Shown piece by piece: positions 1 to 7,773 of a DNA stretch of 32,224 nt (position 1 is its first letter; each line of letters starts with the position of its first letter). The notes beneath the pieces were generated by a model, which saw nothing but the letters and a program-made list of their open reading frames with translations, had not been told where the DNA came from and ran no database searches. Made by a program: the position numbers and the translations under genes. The stretch spans positions 6,476 through 38,699 of the forward strand of contig JAPOUP010000245.1 in NCBI GenBank assembly GCA_026708635.1, read 5' to 3'. Origin of the DNA: Rhodobacter sp. (GTDB lineage Bacteria > Pseudomonadota > Alphaproteobacteria > Rhodobacterales > Rhodobacteraceae).

Positions 1-129
1 GATCAGCATGTGCCCGGGGGCGTTCATGGGTTTCAGCGCGAAATCGCGCTTGCCATCGGTCCCGGTCGATAACGTGCTGGCGCGGTAGTTCCGCCAGTGA
101 CCCGAAGTCTCCCGAAGGGCCCGGTCCAT
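1..129 (-). pseudogene. thrS: Threonyl-tRNA synthetase catalytic-domain fragment, 5'-truncated, runs off the window
   Basis: Reading leftwards from an ATG at 129 gives MDRALRETSGHW, then NYR, and ends at the window edge with FALKPMNAPGHMLI. This is the motif 1 to motif 2 region of class II ThrRS (family form: MDRxLWExSGHWxNYR and FALKPMNCPGH). A normal ThrRS has about 240 residues (TGS and editing domains) before this point. Here yidD and other genes occupy that space, so the 5' part is missing. The Cys of the MNCPGH motif, a ligand of the catalytic zinc, is Ala (codon GCC). In 130-180 another frame gives LSRRLRAHGH, which resembles the segment just before motif 1, so a frameshifted relic may extend upstream. 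The rest lies outside the window. Identity is fairly sure; pseudogene status is inferred. Confidence 0.7.
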
Positions 130-192
130 GTCCGTGCGCCCGCAAGCGCCGCGACAGGGCGCGGGCGGTCCCTTGGAGCGGGCGAACAGGGA

Positions 193-441
193 TCATTTCA
201 TGGTCTTTCGGTTCATGACAGGGGGCACCGGGTCGTATCCGGACCCACCCCATGGATTGCAGCGGGCAAGGCGGCGGACCGTTAGCCAGAGGCCCCGCAC
301 GGGTCCGTGAGTTTCCAGCGCCTCGATGGAATAGACGGAGCAGCTGGGATGAAACCGGCAGGAATGCCCCAGCCAAGGCGACAGGATCAGCCGGTAGGCC
401 CGGATCGGCAGGATGAGGAACCAGGTGAGGACCGCCCTCAT
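193..441 (-). CDS. yidD: Membrane protein insertion efficiency factor YidD
   Basis: An 82-residue protein with the YidD hallmarks: an N-terminal hydrophobic helix (about residues 1-15), then YRLILSPWLGHSCRFHPSCS and later ARCNPWGGSGYDPVP. The paired Cys in CRFHPSC and the Pro/Gly-rich NPWGGSGYDPVP motif are typical. In this family the protein is a small inner-face membrane protein that helps YidC insert membrane proteins. The ATG at 441 overlaps the stop of the upstream CysRS-like fragment (438-440) by four bases (ATGA), so the two are translationally coupled. yidD usually sits in the rpmH-rnpA-yidC region; here it lies between fragments of cysS and thrS, which is atypical. It looks complete. 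Confidence 0.93.
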   Translation of the reverse strand: MRAVLTWFLILPIRAYRLILSPWLGHSCRFHPSCSVYSIEALETHGPVRGLWLTVRRLARCNPWGGSGYDPVPPVMNRKTMK

Positions 442-794
442 GCCCGCACCCGCCAGCGGCTCTCGCCGCCTGCGTCCTCGACTTCGACCCCAAGGGCTGA
501 AAACCCGTCGCGGAGCCCATCCGCGCGGTGCCGGTCGCGCGCGGCCCGGGCAAGGGTGCGCTCGGCAACCAGTGCCTCGATCCGCGTCACATCATCCACG
601 CCGGCTTGAGTCCAATCGGTTGCATCCTGCCCGAGGAGTCCGACAAACACCCCTGCCTGCCGCGGAGCCGCCGCTAGCTTCGCCCGTCGGCCGGGTCCGG
701 CGCTGGCGTGGATCTGTCCTGCCAGCGCGTTCAAGACCGCGCGTACCGCGGGAGTGTTCAGGTCATCCTCAAGAGCCACGGGCACTGGTGCCAT
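438..794 (-). pseudogene. Orphan C-terminal domain of cysteinyl-tRNA synthetase (DALR and tail)
   Basis: The frame encodes ALEDDLNTPAVRAVLNALAG, then LLGQDATDW, RIEALVAERTLARAARDR and a final GVEVEDAGGESRWRVRA. These match, in order, the DALR helical domain and C-terminal segment of class I CysRS (family form DDLNTPxAL... LLGL... IEALIAxRxxARKAKDFxxADxIR... GVxLEDGPxGTxWR). The Rossmann catalytic core with HIGH and KMSKS is absent; upstream sequence is the 3' end of cobM. The same frame stays open to an ATG at 902, overlapping cobM by 65 bases; homology begins near the ATG at 794, which I take as the most plausible start. No stop or frameshift lies within the piece. It may be a truncation remnant or a retained stand-alone domain, and it is coupled to yidD. 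Confidence 0.7.
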
Positions 795-837
795 GTCTTC
801 GTCCAAAGGCCTGGCGGGCGGCTCGCCGGCAACCGCG

Positions 838-1599
838 TCAAGGCCTGGGGCGAAGGACATGAGGTATCGAAGGGTCATAGAGCGCACTGTCGCTGAATCC
901 ATCCACGGAACCGAGAGCGGGACCTACAAGTACCAGTGCGGTACGGGTAATTTTTTCCGCACGGACGCGCGCGTGAATGTCTTGCAGGACTCCCCTGATT
1001 AGTTTCTCGTCCGGCCAGCCAACCCGGTAAGCGACGACAACCGGACACTCAGAGCCGTAATGCGGTGAGAGTCTCCGGACAATGTCCCGAAGCGCGCGTA
1101 TCCCAAGATGGATCACGAGAGTCGCGCCGGTCCCGGCGAAATTCTCCAATGTCTCACCGGGTGGCATCGCGGTCGATTTCATCGATACGCGCGTCAGCAC
1201 TATCGATTGGGCAACCTCCGGAACGGTAAGCTCGTGTCCAAGCGCCGCCGCGGCGGCGGCATAGGCGCTAACACCGGGGATGATCCGGTATGGAATGCCG
1301 TCCGCTTTCAGAAGCCTGATCTGCTCGGCGATCGCTCCATAGAGCGCCGGATCACCCGAATGCACTCGAGCCACGTCTTCACCACGTCGGTGCGCGGATA
1401 GAATTTCCGCGTGCGTCTGGTCCAGCGTCATGCTGGCTGTATCGAGAACGCGCGCTCCCTCCGGAGCCCGTGCCACGACCTCCACCGGCACCAGGGATCC
1501 GGCGAACAGGCAGACAGGGCAGGCCGAAATCATCCGAGCCGCCTTCAGCGTCAGTAACTCCGGATCGCCCGGTCCCGCTCCAATGAAATGAACGGTCAT
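838..1599 (-). CDS. cobM: Precorrin-4/cobalt-precorrin-4 C11-methyltransferase CobM/CbiF
   Basis: A 253-residue SAM-dependent tetrapyrrole methylase. The N-terminal VHFIGAGPGDPELLTLKAAR is the P-loop-like signature of the family, followed by CLFAGSLVP, RVHSGDPALYGAIAEQ (SAM-binding GDP motif) and IPGVSAYAAAAAALGHELTVP, the last being characteristic of CobM/CbiF. The enzyme methylates C11 of the corrin precursor. It is the last intact gene of the cobalamin operon, 51 bases after the stop of cbiG-cobJ. Length is normal for the family (about 250). The 3' end may overlap the CysRS-like reading frame. Whether the substrate carries cobalt depends on the pathway; the CbiX and CbiG upstream favour the cobalt-precorrin form. 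Confidence 0.95.
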   Translation of the reverse strand: MTVHFIGAGPGDPELLTLKAARMISACPVCLFAGSLVPVEVVARAPEGARVLDTASMTLDQTHAEILSAHRRGEDVARVHSGDPALYGAIAEQIRLLKADGIPYRIIPGVSAYAAAAAALGHELTVPEVAQSIVLTRVSMKSTAMPPGETLENFAGTGATLVIHLGIRALRDIVRRLSPHYGSECPVVVAYRVGWPDEKLIRGVLQDIHARVRAEKITRTALVLVGPALGSVDGFSDSALYDPSIPHVLRPRP

Positions 1600-1650
1600 T
1601 GTCGCGCGGGAACCAACTGGAGTTTCGCCGCGGCGTTTGCCGGTGGGGCG

Positions 1651-3480
1651 CTAAATCGCATTGGATAGTTCCCCGATCCGTCGCGCGTAACCGCGTGGGG
1701 TGTAGAGGCGCATCCCGTCACCTGTCCTGAGAAGCCGGGTTTGCGAGGAACCGACGATAACAAGTGTCAGCATGTCAACGCCTTTCTCGTCGAGTTCGGC
1801 GAGCCGCCGGTATCTTACGGACTCGCCTGGCCGTCCCACATTGGACGCCAGCATCACCGGACATTCCCCGGAGCGGTGTCCAAGGAGAATGTCGCGCGCC
1901 AAAGCGAGCAGGTGGCGCCGACGCTTTGAGACGGGATTGTAGAACGCCACCACGAAGTCCCCCTCCGCCGCAGCCCCCACGCGCCGGAGTATATCCTCGC
2001 GTGGCGTCAAAAGATCGGAAAGCGAGATCGCGCAGAAGTCATTTCCTAAAGGTGCGCCCGCACGGGCCGCCGCGGCCTGCAACGCGGATATCCCCGGAGC
2101 GGCAACGATCTCGACGCGTCGCGCCGCATCCGTCAGATCAAGTGAATCCGGATCGGTGTCCAGAAGCTCAAAAACAAGCGCGCCCATCGCGTAGATCCCC
2201 GCGTCACCGGAACAGACCAATGCTACCGATCTACCTTCCCCCGCGCGTTCCAGGGAGTAACGGCACCGCGCCGTTTCGCTACCTAATGGAAAATCGCTTC
2301 GCCGCTTGCCGGCTGCCAATGGACCGAGGAGATCGATGTAAAGCCCATAACCAACGATTTCATCCGCTTCCGCCACCAGCCGAGACGCCTCCGGGGTGCG
2401 CATGTTGGCCTCACCGGGCCCAATTCCCACGAGTGCCAGACGACCCCGTGACCGTCCACCGACCTTCATGACCGGTCGAGGCGCGGCGGCGAGCGCGCAG
2501 GTGGCGTTCGCGCTTTTGGTCTTGGCCTGTCTGAGAACGGCTTCCGGCCCGGCCGCCGCAAGGGCGGCGGCCTCGGCAACGCCATGGCAGCCGACTTCGG
2601 CGAACACGGTCCGGGAAGGATTGGCCAGCCGCGGCGTCTCCGCCTCCAGTTCCGCCGCCGTGAACACCCTGAGCCTGGTTCCCAGTCTGATAGCCAGCGC
2701 GTTCGCCGCCGGTTCGTCGGATTTCAGGTCAAGAGTGAACAGCCCCATGAGCGCTCCCGGCGCCACCCCGGCCTCATCCAGAACCCGCAATGCCAGCGCC
2801 TCCAGTTCCTCAGGCGGGCAGTTCCGCGAGCAGCCCACGCCAAGCGCGATGCGTCGTGGATGGAATACCAAAGCGCCCGCCCGCCCGGGCGATAGCGTCG
2901 CTTCGATAGTCACCACCTCATCCTCTCGGGCCGAAGGATCGGCTTCCGGCAGCGCTTTTAGCCACCCGGCGCTGTGCGCCTCTTCTCCGATCACCCGGCC
3001 ACCGCTTCCTGACAGCAGCCGCGCCATCGCGTTTCGCGCGAGTTCCGGTGTGCCCAATGTCCAGCCGGTCGGTGGTTCATCTAGCGAAATCCCCAGTGCG
3101 ACGTCACCGGCGGTCGTGACGGCCGCCACTCCTTTCAGAGTGTCCGCAATCCTGCGGGCCATGCGGTTCGCTCCGCGATGGCCGCCAAGCAATGGAACAA
3201 CGACGGCGCCATCTTCGGATACCGAAACCACCGCCGGCTCCCCGCGTTTGTCCCCGAGCAGTGGCGCAACCGCGCGGATGAGAATTCCGCTGGCGCAGAC
3301 CCCGATAACAGGTGTTCCCGAGGCAAACAGCGTACGGCAATGCTCAAGGGCATCGGGAAAAAACGCGTCCGCCTCCCTTACACGATCCGTCCGCCCATGC
3401 AGCGGAGCGTCGAGCGCCGTTGCGACCCGTCGGGCAGTGGCTTCGCCGGTCGCGGAAACGGCAAGGACAACGGGGGTCAT
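1651..3480 (-). CDS. cobJ: CbiG-CobJ fusion: cobalt-precorrin-5A hydrolase and precorrin-3B C17-methyltransferase
   Basis: A 609-residue two-domain protein. Residues 1 to about 330 are CbiG-like: VVLAVSATGEATARRVATAL, GVCASGILIRAVAPLLGDKR and VVPLLGGHRGANRMARRIA are the N-terminal and central CbiG parts, and IALGVGCSRNCPPEEL begins the C-terminal CobE/CbiG domain. From about residue 345, GRLALVGIGPGEANMRTPEA, DEIVGYGLYIDLLGP, VALVCSGDAGIYAMGALV and GDFVVAFYNPVSKRR define CobJ/CbiH. The fusion joins C17 methylation/ring contraction to delactonisation and release of the two-carbon fragment, which are neighbouring steps. The ATG at 3480 overlaps the cobI stop (ATGA), which decides the start over a GTG-like position six bases upstream. 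The stop is TAG at 1651-1653. CbiG is a marker of the oxygen-independent pathway. Confidence 0.93.
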   Translation of the reverse strand: MTPVVLAVSATGEATARRVATALDAPLHGRTDRVREADAFFPDALEHCRTLFASGTPVIGVCASGILIRAVAPLLGDKRGEPAVVSVSEDGAVVVPLLGGHRGANRMARRIADTLKGVAAVTTAGDVALGISLDEPPTGWTLGTPELARNAMARLLSGSGGRVIGEEAHSAGWLKALPEADPSAREDEVVTIEATLSPGRAGALVFHPRRIALGVGCSRNCPPEELEALALRVLDEAGVAPGALMGLFTLDLKSDEPAANALAIRLGTRLRVFTAAELEAETPRLANPSRTVFAEVGCHGVAEAAALAAAGPEAVLRQAKTKSANATCALAAAPRPVMKVGGRSRGRLALVGIGPGEANMRTPEASRLVAEADEIVGYGLYIDLLGPLAAGKRRSDFPLGSETARCRYSLERAGEGRSVALVCSGDAGIYAMGALVFELLDTDPDSLDLTDAARRVEIVAAPGISALQAAAARAGAPLGNDFCAISLSDLLTPREDILRRVGAAAEGDFVVAFYNPVSKRRRHLLALARDILLGHRSGECPVMLASNVGRPGESVRYRRLAELDEKGVDMLTLVIVGSSQTRLLRTGDGMRLYTPRGYARRIGELSNAI

Positions 3481-4178
3481 AACCATGGATCCCGGTGTCG
3501 ATTGACCAGAATCATGGAGAAATAAGGCGCGACGTCCGGCGCGTCCGACAGCGGGCAGACGCGTTCTTCGGCAAGGGTCGCTCGTTCAACATAGATGGCC
3601 CGCTCAAGCAGTCCGAGTCGTTTCATCAATGTCCGCAGTTTTGGAAGATTTTTCCCCACTTTCAGAAATGCGACAAAGTCGGCATCATGCATACGGTTCG
3701 CAAGCTCGTCCGCGGGCAGCGTTCCAGGCAGAACGGTGAGCTGCCCGTTCCGCGCCGCCAGCGGCACTCCCGCGGCGGCCGCGCAGGCGGTCAGGGACGT
3801 CACTCCCGGCACAACCTCTATCCTGAATCGATTGGCCAGACGGGCGTGGAGGTACATGAACGAGCCGTAAAGAAACGGATCGCCCTCGCATAGGCACGCC
3901 ACGTCATCACCGGCGGAAAGGGCGTTCGCGATTTCTGTCGCGCCTCTGTCATACGCGGCCTGGGCCGGCGCACGTGCCGCCTTCATAGGTATATCGATCG
4001 CGATTTCGCGAGCTCCTTGTGGAATCAGGTCGGCGGCGATGCCACGCGCGAAGCTTTCCTCTCCCGCAAATGCGGGATAGGCAATGACGGGCGCCATCCG
4101 GATTAACGTCGCCGCCCTCCGTGTGATCAGGCCCGGGTCGCCGGGGCCCAATCCAATGCCAAACAGCGTGCCGGTCAT
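3477..4178 (-). CDS. cobI: Precorrin-2/cobalt-factor II C20-methyltransferase CobI/CbiL
   Basis: A 233-residue tetrapyrrole methylase beginning MTGTLFGIGLGPGDPGLITR. It has VIAYPAFAGEESFARGIA, VACLCEGDPFLYGSFMYLHA (the EGDPxxYGS(F/T)xY motif is typical of CobI/CbiL) and VVPGVTSLTACAAAAGVPLA. It transfers a methyl group to C20 of precorrin-2 or cobalt-sirohydrochlorin. The ATG at 4178 overlaps the cobL stop by four bases (AAAAAATGA) and the gene's own stop overlaps the next ATG in the same way, so translation is coupled on both sides. An in-frame upstream start at 4196 would lie inside cobL and is not preferred. Complete, of normal length. Confidence 0.95.
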   Translation of the reverse strand: MTGTLFGIGLGPGDPGLITRRAATLIRMAPVIAYPAFAGEESFARGIAADLIPQGAREIAIDIPMKAARAPAQAAYDRGATEIANALSAGDDVACLCEGDPFLYGSFMYLHARLANRFRIEVVPGVTSLTACAAAAGVPLAARNGQLTVLPGTLPADELANRMHDADFVAFLKVGKNLPKLRTLMKRLGLLERAIYVERATLAEERVCPLSDAPDVAPYFSMILVNRHRDPWL

Positions 4179-5377
4179 TTTTTGACCAAACTCCACTGCG
4201 TCACGGGCATGAGAGGTCGCCAGCCCGCGAGATTGCCCACCGGCGATGCGCGGCTAACCGCGATCCTGGCGAGCTGCCCACCGTGGAGTTCGCGGAGTTC
4301 CAGTATCCGCGCTTCGGTCTCCAGGGTGACAGCGTTGGCGACGAGGCGACCGATTGGACGTAATGACGCCCACGCCACATTGAACACCTCGGCTGTCAGG
4401 CCGCCGCCTATGAACACGGCGTCCGGAGCCTGGAGGCCGCGCAGCGCCGCGGGGGCCATTCCTTCCACGATCTGGAGTCCCGGCGCTCCCAGCCTGGCCG
4501 CGTTCCTGAGCGCGATCGCGCGGCGTCTGGCGTTGGGTTCGATTCCCACCGCTTTCGCCTCACGGGACGCACGCATCCATTCGATCGCGACGGAGCCGCA
4601 TCCGATGCCGATATCCCAAAGAAGCGCCCCGCGCATTGGCATGAGCTTCGCCAGGGTAATCGCCCGGACTTCCTGCTTGGTCATGACGCCATCATGTTCG
4701 AACTGATCGTCTGACAGGCCCGCGATACATGGAAGAAGCGAAGCGTCCGGGGCCGCCTCGCACCGCACCGCAAGCGTGTTGAACGCGGGAACCCTGTGCC
4801 TCCACTCGGAGGCGATGCCGTCAAATCTCTGTTCTTCATCACCCCCCATACAGGCGAGCGCGGTCATCGCCGATTTTCCGAAACCGCGTTCGGTCAATAG
4901 GTGGGCGATATCCGATGGCGTCTTCTCGCCGGTCGTCAGGATGAGTAGCCGTTGGTTGGGTTGGATGAAAGGAATCACCTGCTCGACGGGGCGACCGTGC
5001 ACCGTCAGGGTTTCAACATCCGCCAGACTCCATCCCAATCTGGCGGCGGCGAGCTGGAAAGCCGAAAGCTGTGGGTGGTATGTGATCTGCTCCGGTGGGA
5101 TGGAGCGGCCGATTCGCGCTCCTACGGAATACCAAAGTGGATCGCCCGTCGCCAGCACCACGACCCGCCTGCCGCGGTATGAGACCAGCCGGTCAATCAG
5201 CGTACCGAATGGTGAGGGCCAGGCGATACGTTCCGCCGTAACGGCGCTGGACAGCCTGTGGTGACGGTCGCCGCCGAAGATTATCTCGGCGTTTTCCACG
5301 ACTTCCCGGGCGATGGGGCTGAGGCCACGCATCCCGTCTTCACCAATCCCCACGATATGCAGCCAGCTATTCCCCAT
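4175..5377 (-). CDS. cobL: Precorrin-6Y C5,15-methyltransferase (decarboxylating) CobL/CbiET
   Basis: A 400-residue fusion of CbiE and CbiT. The CbiE half (about 1-200) starts WLHIVGIGEDGMRGLSPIAR, with EIIFGGDRHH and VVVLATGDPLWYSVGARI. The CbiT half (about 225-400) has the class I SAM methyltransferase motif LLWDIGIGCGSVAIEWMR and the acidic GIEPN, followed by DAVFIGGGLTAEVFN. The protein methylates C5 and C15 and decarboxylates the C12 acetate. I choose the ATG at 5377, which has GGAG about seven bases upstream, over an in-frame GTG at 5389. It overlaps the end of cobH by 11 bases. The full fused form is typical of alphaproteobacteria. Confidence 0.95.
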   Translation of the reverse strand: MGNSWLHIVGIGEDGMRGLSPIAREVVENAEIIFGGDRHHRLSSAVTAERIAWPSPFGTLIDRLVSYRGRRVVVLATGDPLWYSVGARIGRSIPPEQITYHPQLSAFQLAAARLGWSLADVETLTVHGRPVEQVIPFIQPNQRLLILTTGEKTPSDIAHLLTERGFGKSAMTALACMGGDEEQRFDGIASEWRHRVPAFNTLAVRCEAAPDASLLPCIAGLSDDQFEHDGVMTKQEVRAITLAKLMPMRGALLWDIGIGCGSVAIEWMRASREAKAVGIEPNARRRAIALRNAARLGAPGLQIVEGMAPAALRGLQAPDAVFIGGGLTAEVFNVAWASLRPIGRLVANAVTLETEARILELRELHGGQLARIAVSRASPVGNLAGWRPLMPVTQWSLVKK

Positions 5378-6011
5378 TGCCGACTCCACGTGAATGCTCC
5401 GCCAGCGCGTTCACGGCCGCGCTCGCCATCGCAGACCCTCCGCGCCGCCCCAGAAGCGCGACGAATTCACAACCGCGGGGATTCGAGGCAAGCTCGGTCT
5501 TGGAATCAGACGCTCCGATGAAGCCTACAGGAAAGCCGAGAATGACGGCTGGCTTTGGCCAGCCGTCATCGAGGCGTTCAAGAAGGCGGAAAAGCGCTGT
5601 CGGGGCGTTGCCTATCACGGCGACGGCACCGTCGATCCTGTCACGCCAGAGGTCAACCGCCGCTGCCGAGCGGGTGGTGCGGGACTCTCTCGCCAGGGCG
5701 GGAACGGATCGATCGTTAAGCGTAACGATCACATCGTTGTTCAGAGGAAGTCTTGCGTGGGAGATTCCCGCGGAGACCATTTCGCAGTCGCAGAGAATCG
5801 GCGCTCCGGTCGCCAGCGCCTTCCGCCCGGTTTCGCCGGCGCCTGGCGAGAAAACGATGCGGTCGGCGATGTCCGGCATTCCACAGGCGTGGATCACCCG
5901 CGTGGCGAGTTGGACCATATCCGGGTCGAATCTATCCAGCCGGGCTTCCCTGCGAACGATGGCGAAGCTTCGGGCATAAATCGTTTCGGGATCTTTCAGA
6001 TATGGGCGCAT
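5367..6011 (-). CDS. cobH: Precorrin-8X methylmutase CobH/CbiC
   Basis: A 214-residue protein. RVIHACGMPDIADRIVFSPG contains the catalytic His of the methylmutase, followed by LATGAPILCDCEMVSAGI and ARLPLNNDVIVTLND. VAVIGNAPTALFRLLERL and PAVILGFPVGFIGASDSK are classic CobH/CbiC signatures. It moves the C11 methyl group to C12, forming (cobyrinate-level) hydrogenobyrinate. The gene lies 66 bases after cbiX and overlaps cobL. Length matches the family (about 210). The ribosome-binding site upstream of the ATG at 6011 is weak, so translation may depend on neighbours. Confidence 0.95.
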   Translation of the reverse strand: MRPYLKDPETIYARSFAIVRREARLDRFDPDMVQLATRVIHACGMPDIADRIVFSPGAGETGRKALATGAPILCDCEMVSAGISHARLPLNNDVIVTLNDRSVPALARESRTTRSAAAVDLWRDRIDGAVAVIGNAPTALFRLLERLDDGWPKPAVILGFPVGFIGASDSKTELASNPRGCEFVALLGRRGGSAMASAAVNALAEHSRGVGNGE

Positions 6012-6077
6012 ACTGCAGATCGGGGCGGAAAGTCCCGACTCCAGCCCGGCATGAAGCGGTCCAGGTTGACCGCTATG

Positions 6078-7145
6078 TCAGACAACCGCTTTCCTGGCGC
6101 TTTCCGGACCGAGCGGATGGTTGGCGTGAGGATAGGTGGCATGATGGTTGTGGTGATGCCCGGAATGATGGTGATGGTGGTAATGATTGATTTCGAGCCT
6201 GCATTCACCGGTGCAGAACGTGTCACAGAGTTGGCAGTCGGCGATATTGGAGCCGGGTGCGCTCGCACCCTGTCCCTCGACATGATGATGATGGCTTTCC
6301 TGCGCCGTTCCCACTTCCGCCTCGAAGCCCAGTACCTGCGTGCGGTATTTGCACATGGCGCAATTGGGTGGCGGGATTTCTCCAACCTGTTCGGTCACGC
6401 GCTCGGCAAAGGTCTCGACCACTTTCGGGTGGTCGTTCAGATAACCCGCCTTGAGGAACTGGATCTCCGGATGTCTTCCGGCGACTTGGTCGGTGAAGCC
6501 GTAGATTCTGTCGACCAAAATGCCCGTGAACAGGAAATACGGAAAGACGATGACCCTTCGGTAACCCAGTTTCGCCACATGGTCCAGACACGGTGCCACC
6601 AAAGGAAACGTAACTCCGGAATAGCCGACCTGGCACCAGCCGAATCCCATCCCCTCCCATAACATCCGGGCGACTTTGGCCACATTGGCGTTGGCATCCG
6701 GATCGGACGCGCCCCGACCGATGACGACCAGGCACGTCTCGTGTAGCGGTATGGGCCCGCTCTCGACATTGGCGCGCTTCACGGCTTCCTCGATGCGGGT
6801 GCCGGCGGCGGCGATCATCTTTGGATCCACACCAAGCTCACGTCCGTATTTTATCTCGATGCCATGCTTCACGGCGTATGTGTTCAGCACCGTCGGAATG
6901 TCGTTCTTGGCATGCATCGCCGCAAACAGCATGCCGGGCACGGCCAGTATTCGGTCACATCCCGCCTCCCGGAGCCGGTCCAGCCCGTCCCGAATCACCG
7001 GGTTCGCGAATTCAAGGTAGCCGTACTCGGTCAGCCACCCTACGGGCAGATAGGCGGGCAGTCGCTCCGCGAGACATCGGAACTCGTCGACCGCGGCCTG
7101 ACTGCGGGAGCCGTGGCCGCAGATCATCACGCCCGTCCTGATCAT
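6078..7145 (-). CDS. cbiX: Sirohydrochlorin cobaltochelatase CbiX with Cys- and His-rich C-terminal tail
   Basis: A 355-residue long-form CbiX. The first chelatase repeat starts VMICGHGSRSQAAVDEF with the metal-binding His of GHGSR; VPGMLFAAMHAKNDIP holds a second His. The second repeat begins VVIGRGASDPDANANVAKV (GHGS degenerated to GRGA) and includes VIVFPYFLFTGILVDRI. The tail has NCAMCKYR (CxxC), the Cys-rich DCQLCDTFCTGEC, and a histidine run (NHYHHHHHSGHHHNHH, about residues 317-333). Such tails are known in some CbiX proteins to carry an Fe-S centre or store metal; which one applies here is inferred. It inserts cobalt into sirohydrochlorin, the committing step of the cobalt-early route. 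The ATG overlaps the stop of the upstream small gene (ATGA). Confidence 0.93.
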   Translation of the reverse strand: MIRTGVMICGHGSRSQAAVDEFRCLAERLPAYLPVGWLTEYGYLEFANPVIRDGLDRLREAGCDRILAVPGMLFAAMHAKNDIPTVLNTYAVKHGIEIKYGRELGVDPKMIAAAGTRIEEAVKRANVESGPIPLHETCLVVIGRGASDPDANANVAKVARMLWEGMGFGWCQVGYSGVTFPLVAPCLDHVAKLGYRRVIVFPYFLFTGILVDRIYGFTDQVAGRHPEIQFLKAGYLNDHPKVVETFAERVTEQVGEIPPPNCAMCKYRTQVLGFEAEVGTAQESHHHHVEGQGASAPGSNIADCQLCDTFCTGECRLEINHYHHHHHSGHHHNHHATYPHANHPLGPESARKAVV

Positions 7146-7360
7146 GTAGGTGAGCCGTCCGGAGGGCTATCGTCCACCGACCTGTCCCCGCGGAGACGCC
7201 TGACACGCGGCCTTAACCAGCGGAGAGCCGTTATCGCCAATGCTACGGATATCGCGCCGACGGCCAACCAATGGCTGTGCCCGGCACTTTCCGCGATGTG
7301 TCCGGTGTGCCCGAAGGCTGGGCTGGCAGCGAGTATCGTGACTGTGACGGAGAATTTCAT
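7142..7360 (-). CDS. Small membrane protein, DUF6732-like, leading the cobalamin operon
   Basis: A 72-residue protein starting MKFSVTVTILAASPAFGHTG. It has a signal-like N-terminus ending near AFG, then HTGHIAESAGHSHWLAVGAI with three conserved-looking His, and a second hydrophobic helix (about residues 33-48), followed by a basic then acidic tail. It resembles the short DUF6732 proteins found beside cbiX in Rhodobacteraceae, an assignment made from memory of the family. The HTGH and GHSH pattern suggests cobalt or other metal handling at the membrane, which is inference. The ATG at 7360 is preceded by AGAAAGGGG, a good ribosome-binding site, so I reject a longer in-frame version to 7591. The stop overlaps the cbiX start. 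Confidence 0.75.
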   Translation of the reverse strand: MKFSVTVTILAASPAFGHTGHIAESAGHSHWLAVGAISVALAITALRWLRPRVRRLRGDRSVDDSPPDGSPT

Positions 7361-7773
7361 AACGCCCCTTTCTCTCAATTTCGCGATCGGAAAGGGGAGC
7401 GGCGCCGAATGTAGCGACGGTCTGGACGACGCGTCCATCCGCCCCCTGGGTGGGTCGGCGTCCGGTCGCTCTCCGTTCCGGCCCCGCACGGGGCTTCGTC
7501 GACTCCAGAATAAGACGGGCGCTACTTTACCGCAACATGGATTATGCCGAATGCCGAATCCGCAATTCCCGCTAACCCGTCCGCGCGGCAACTGGCGGCC
7601 TTACAAGCTTGAAGCCATTTCAAGCATCCCCCAACCTGCTCCTCTCATGGCTAAAAGCCGTGGATTCGAACCTACATGCGAATAACGCGTTGATGCGAGA
7701 CAGCGACGCATTTACGACCTGAACCATCGACCGGAAAACTGCCTCTTCGGCGAAGACACAAGTCTCTTGGGGA
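7361..7773 (-). promoter_or_regulatory. 413-base leader and intergenic region with a promoter candidate for the cobalamin operon
   Basis: On the minus strand TTGCGG (7530-7535) and TATTCT (7507-7512) are separated by exactly 17 bases, a good sigma-70-type match, about 147 bases before the first gene. A small hairpin GCCCCGTGCGGGGC lies in the leader around 7480-7493. I looked for the cobalamin riboswitch B12 box and its conserved upstream core and do not see them. The part nearer EcoRII (about 7600-7773) shows no gene; it holds a short TTCGAATC stretch that looks like a tRNA T-loop but does not fold. Confidence 0.5.

Noticed and set aside
5394-6662. Long plus-strand open frame of 422 codons opposite cobH and cbiX
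   Set aside because: It is a shadow of two clear genes on the other strand, with no homology or ribosome-binding site. Similar long antisense frames lie opposite cobJ and xylB.
7361-7600. Cobalamin riboswitch upstream of the cob operon
   Set aside because: I looked on the minus strand for the B12 box and the conserved upstream core; neither is recognisable, only a short GCCCC/GGGGC hairpin.
7640-7690. tRNA gene suggested by a GGTTCGAATC stretch on the minus strand
   Set aside because: The would-be T-stem pairs at only two positions, and no acceptor, D or anticodon arms can be built around it.
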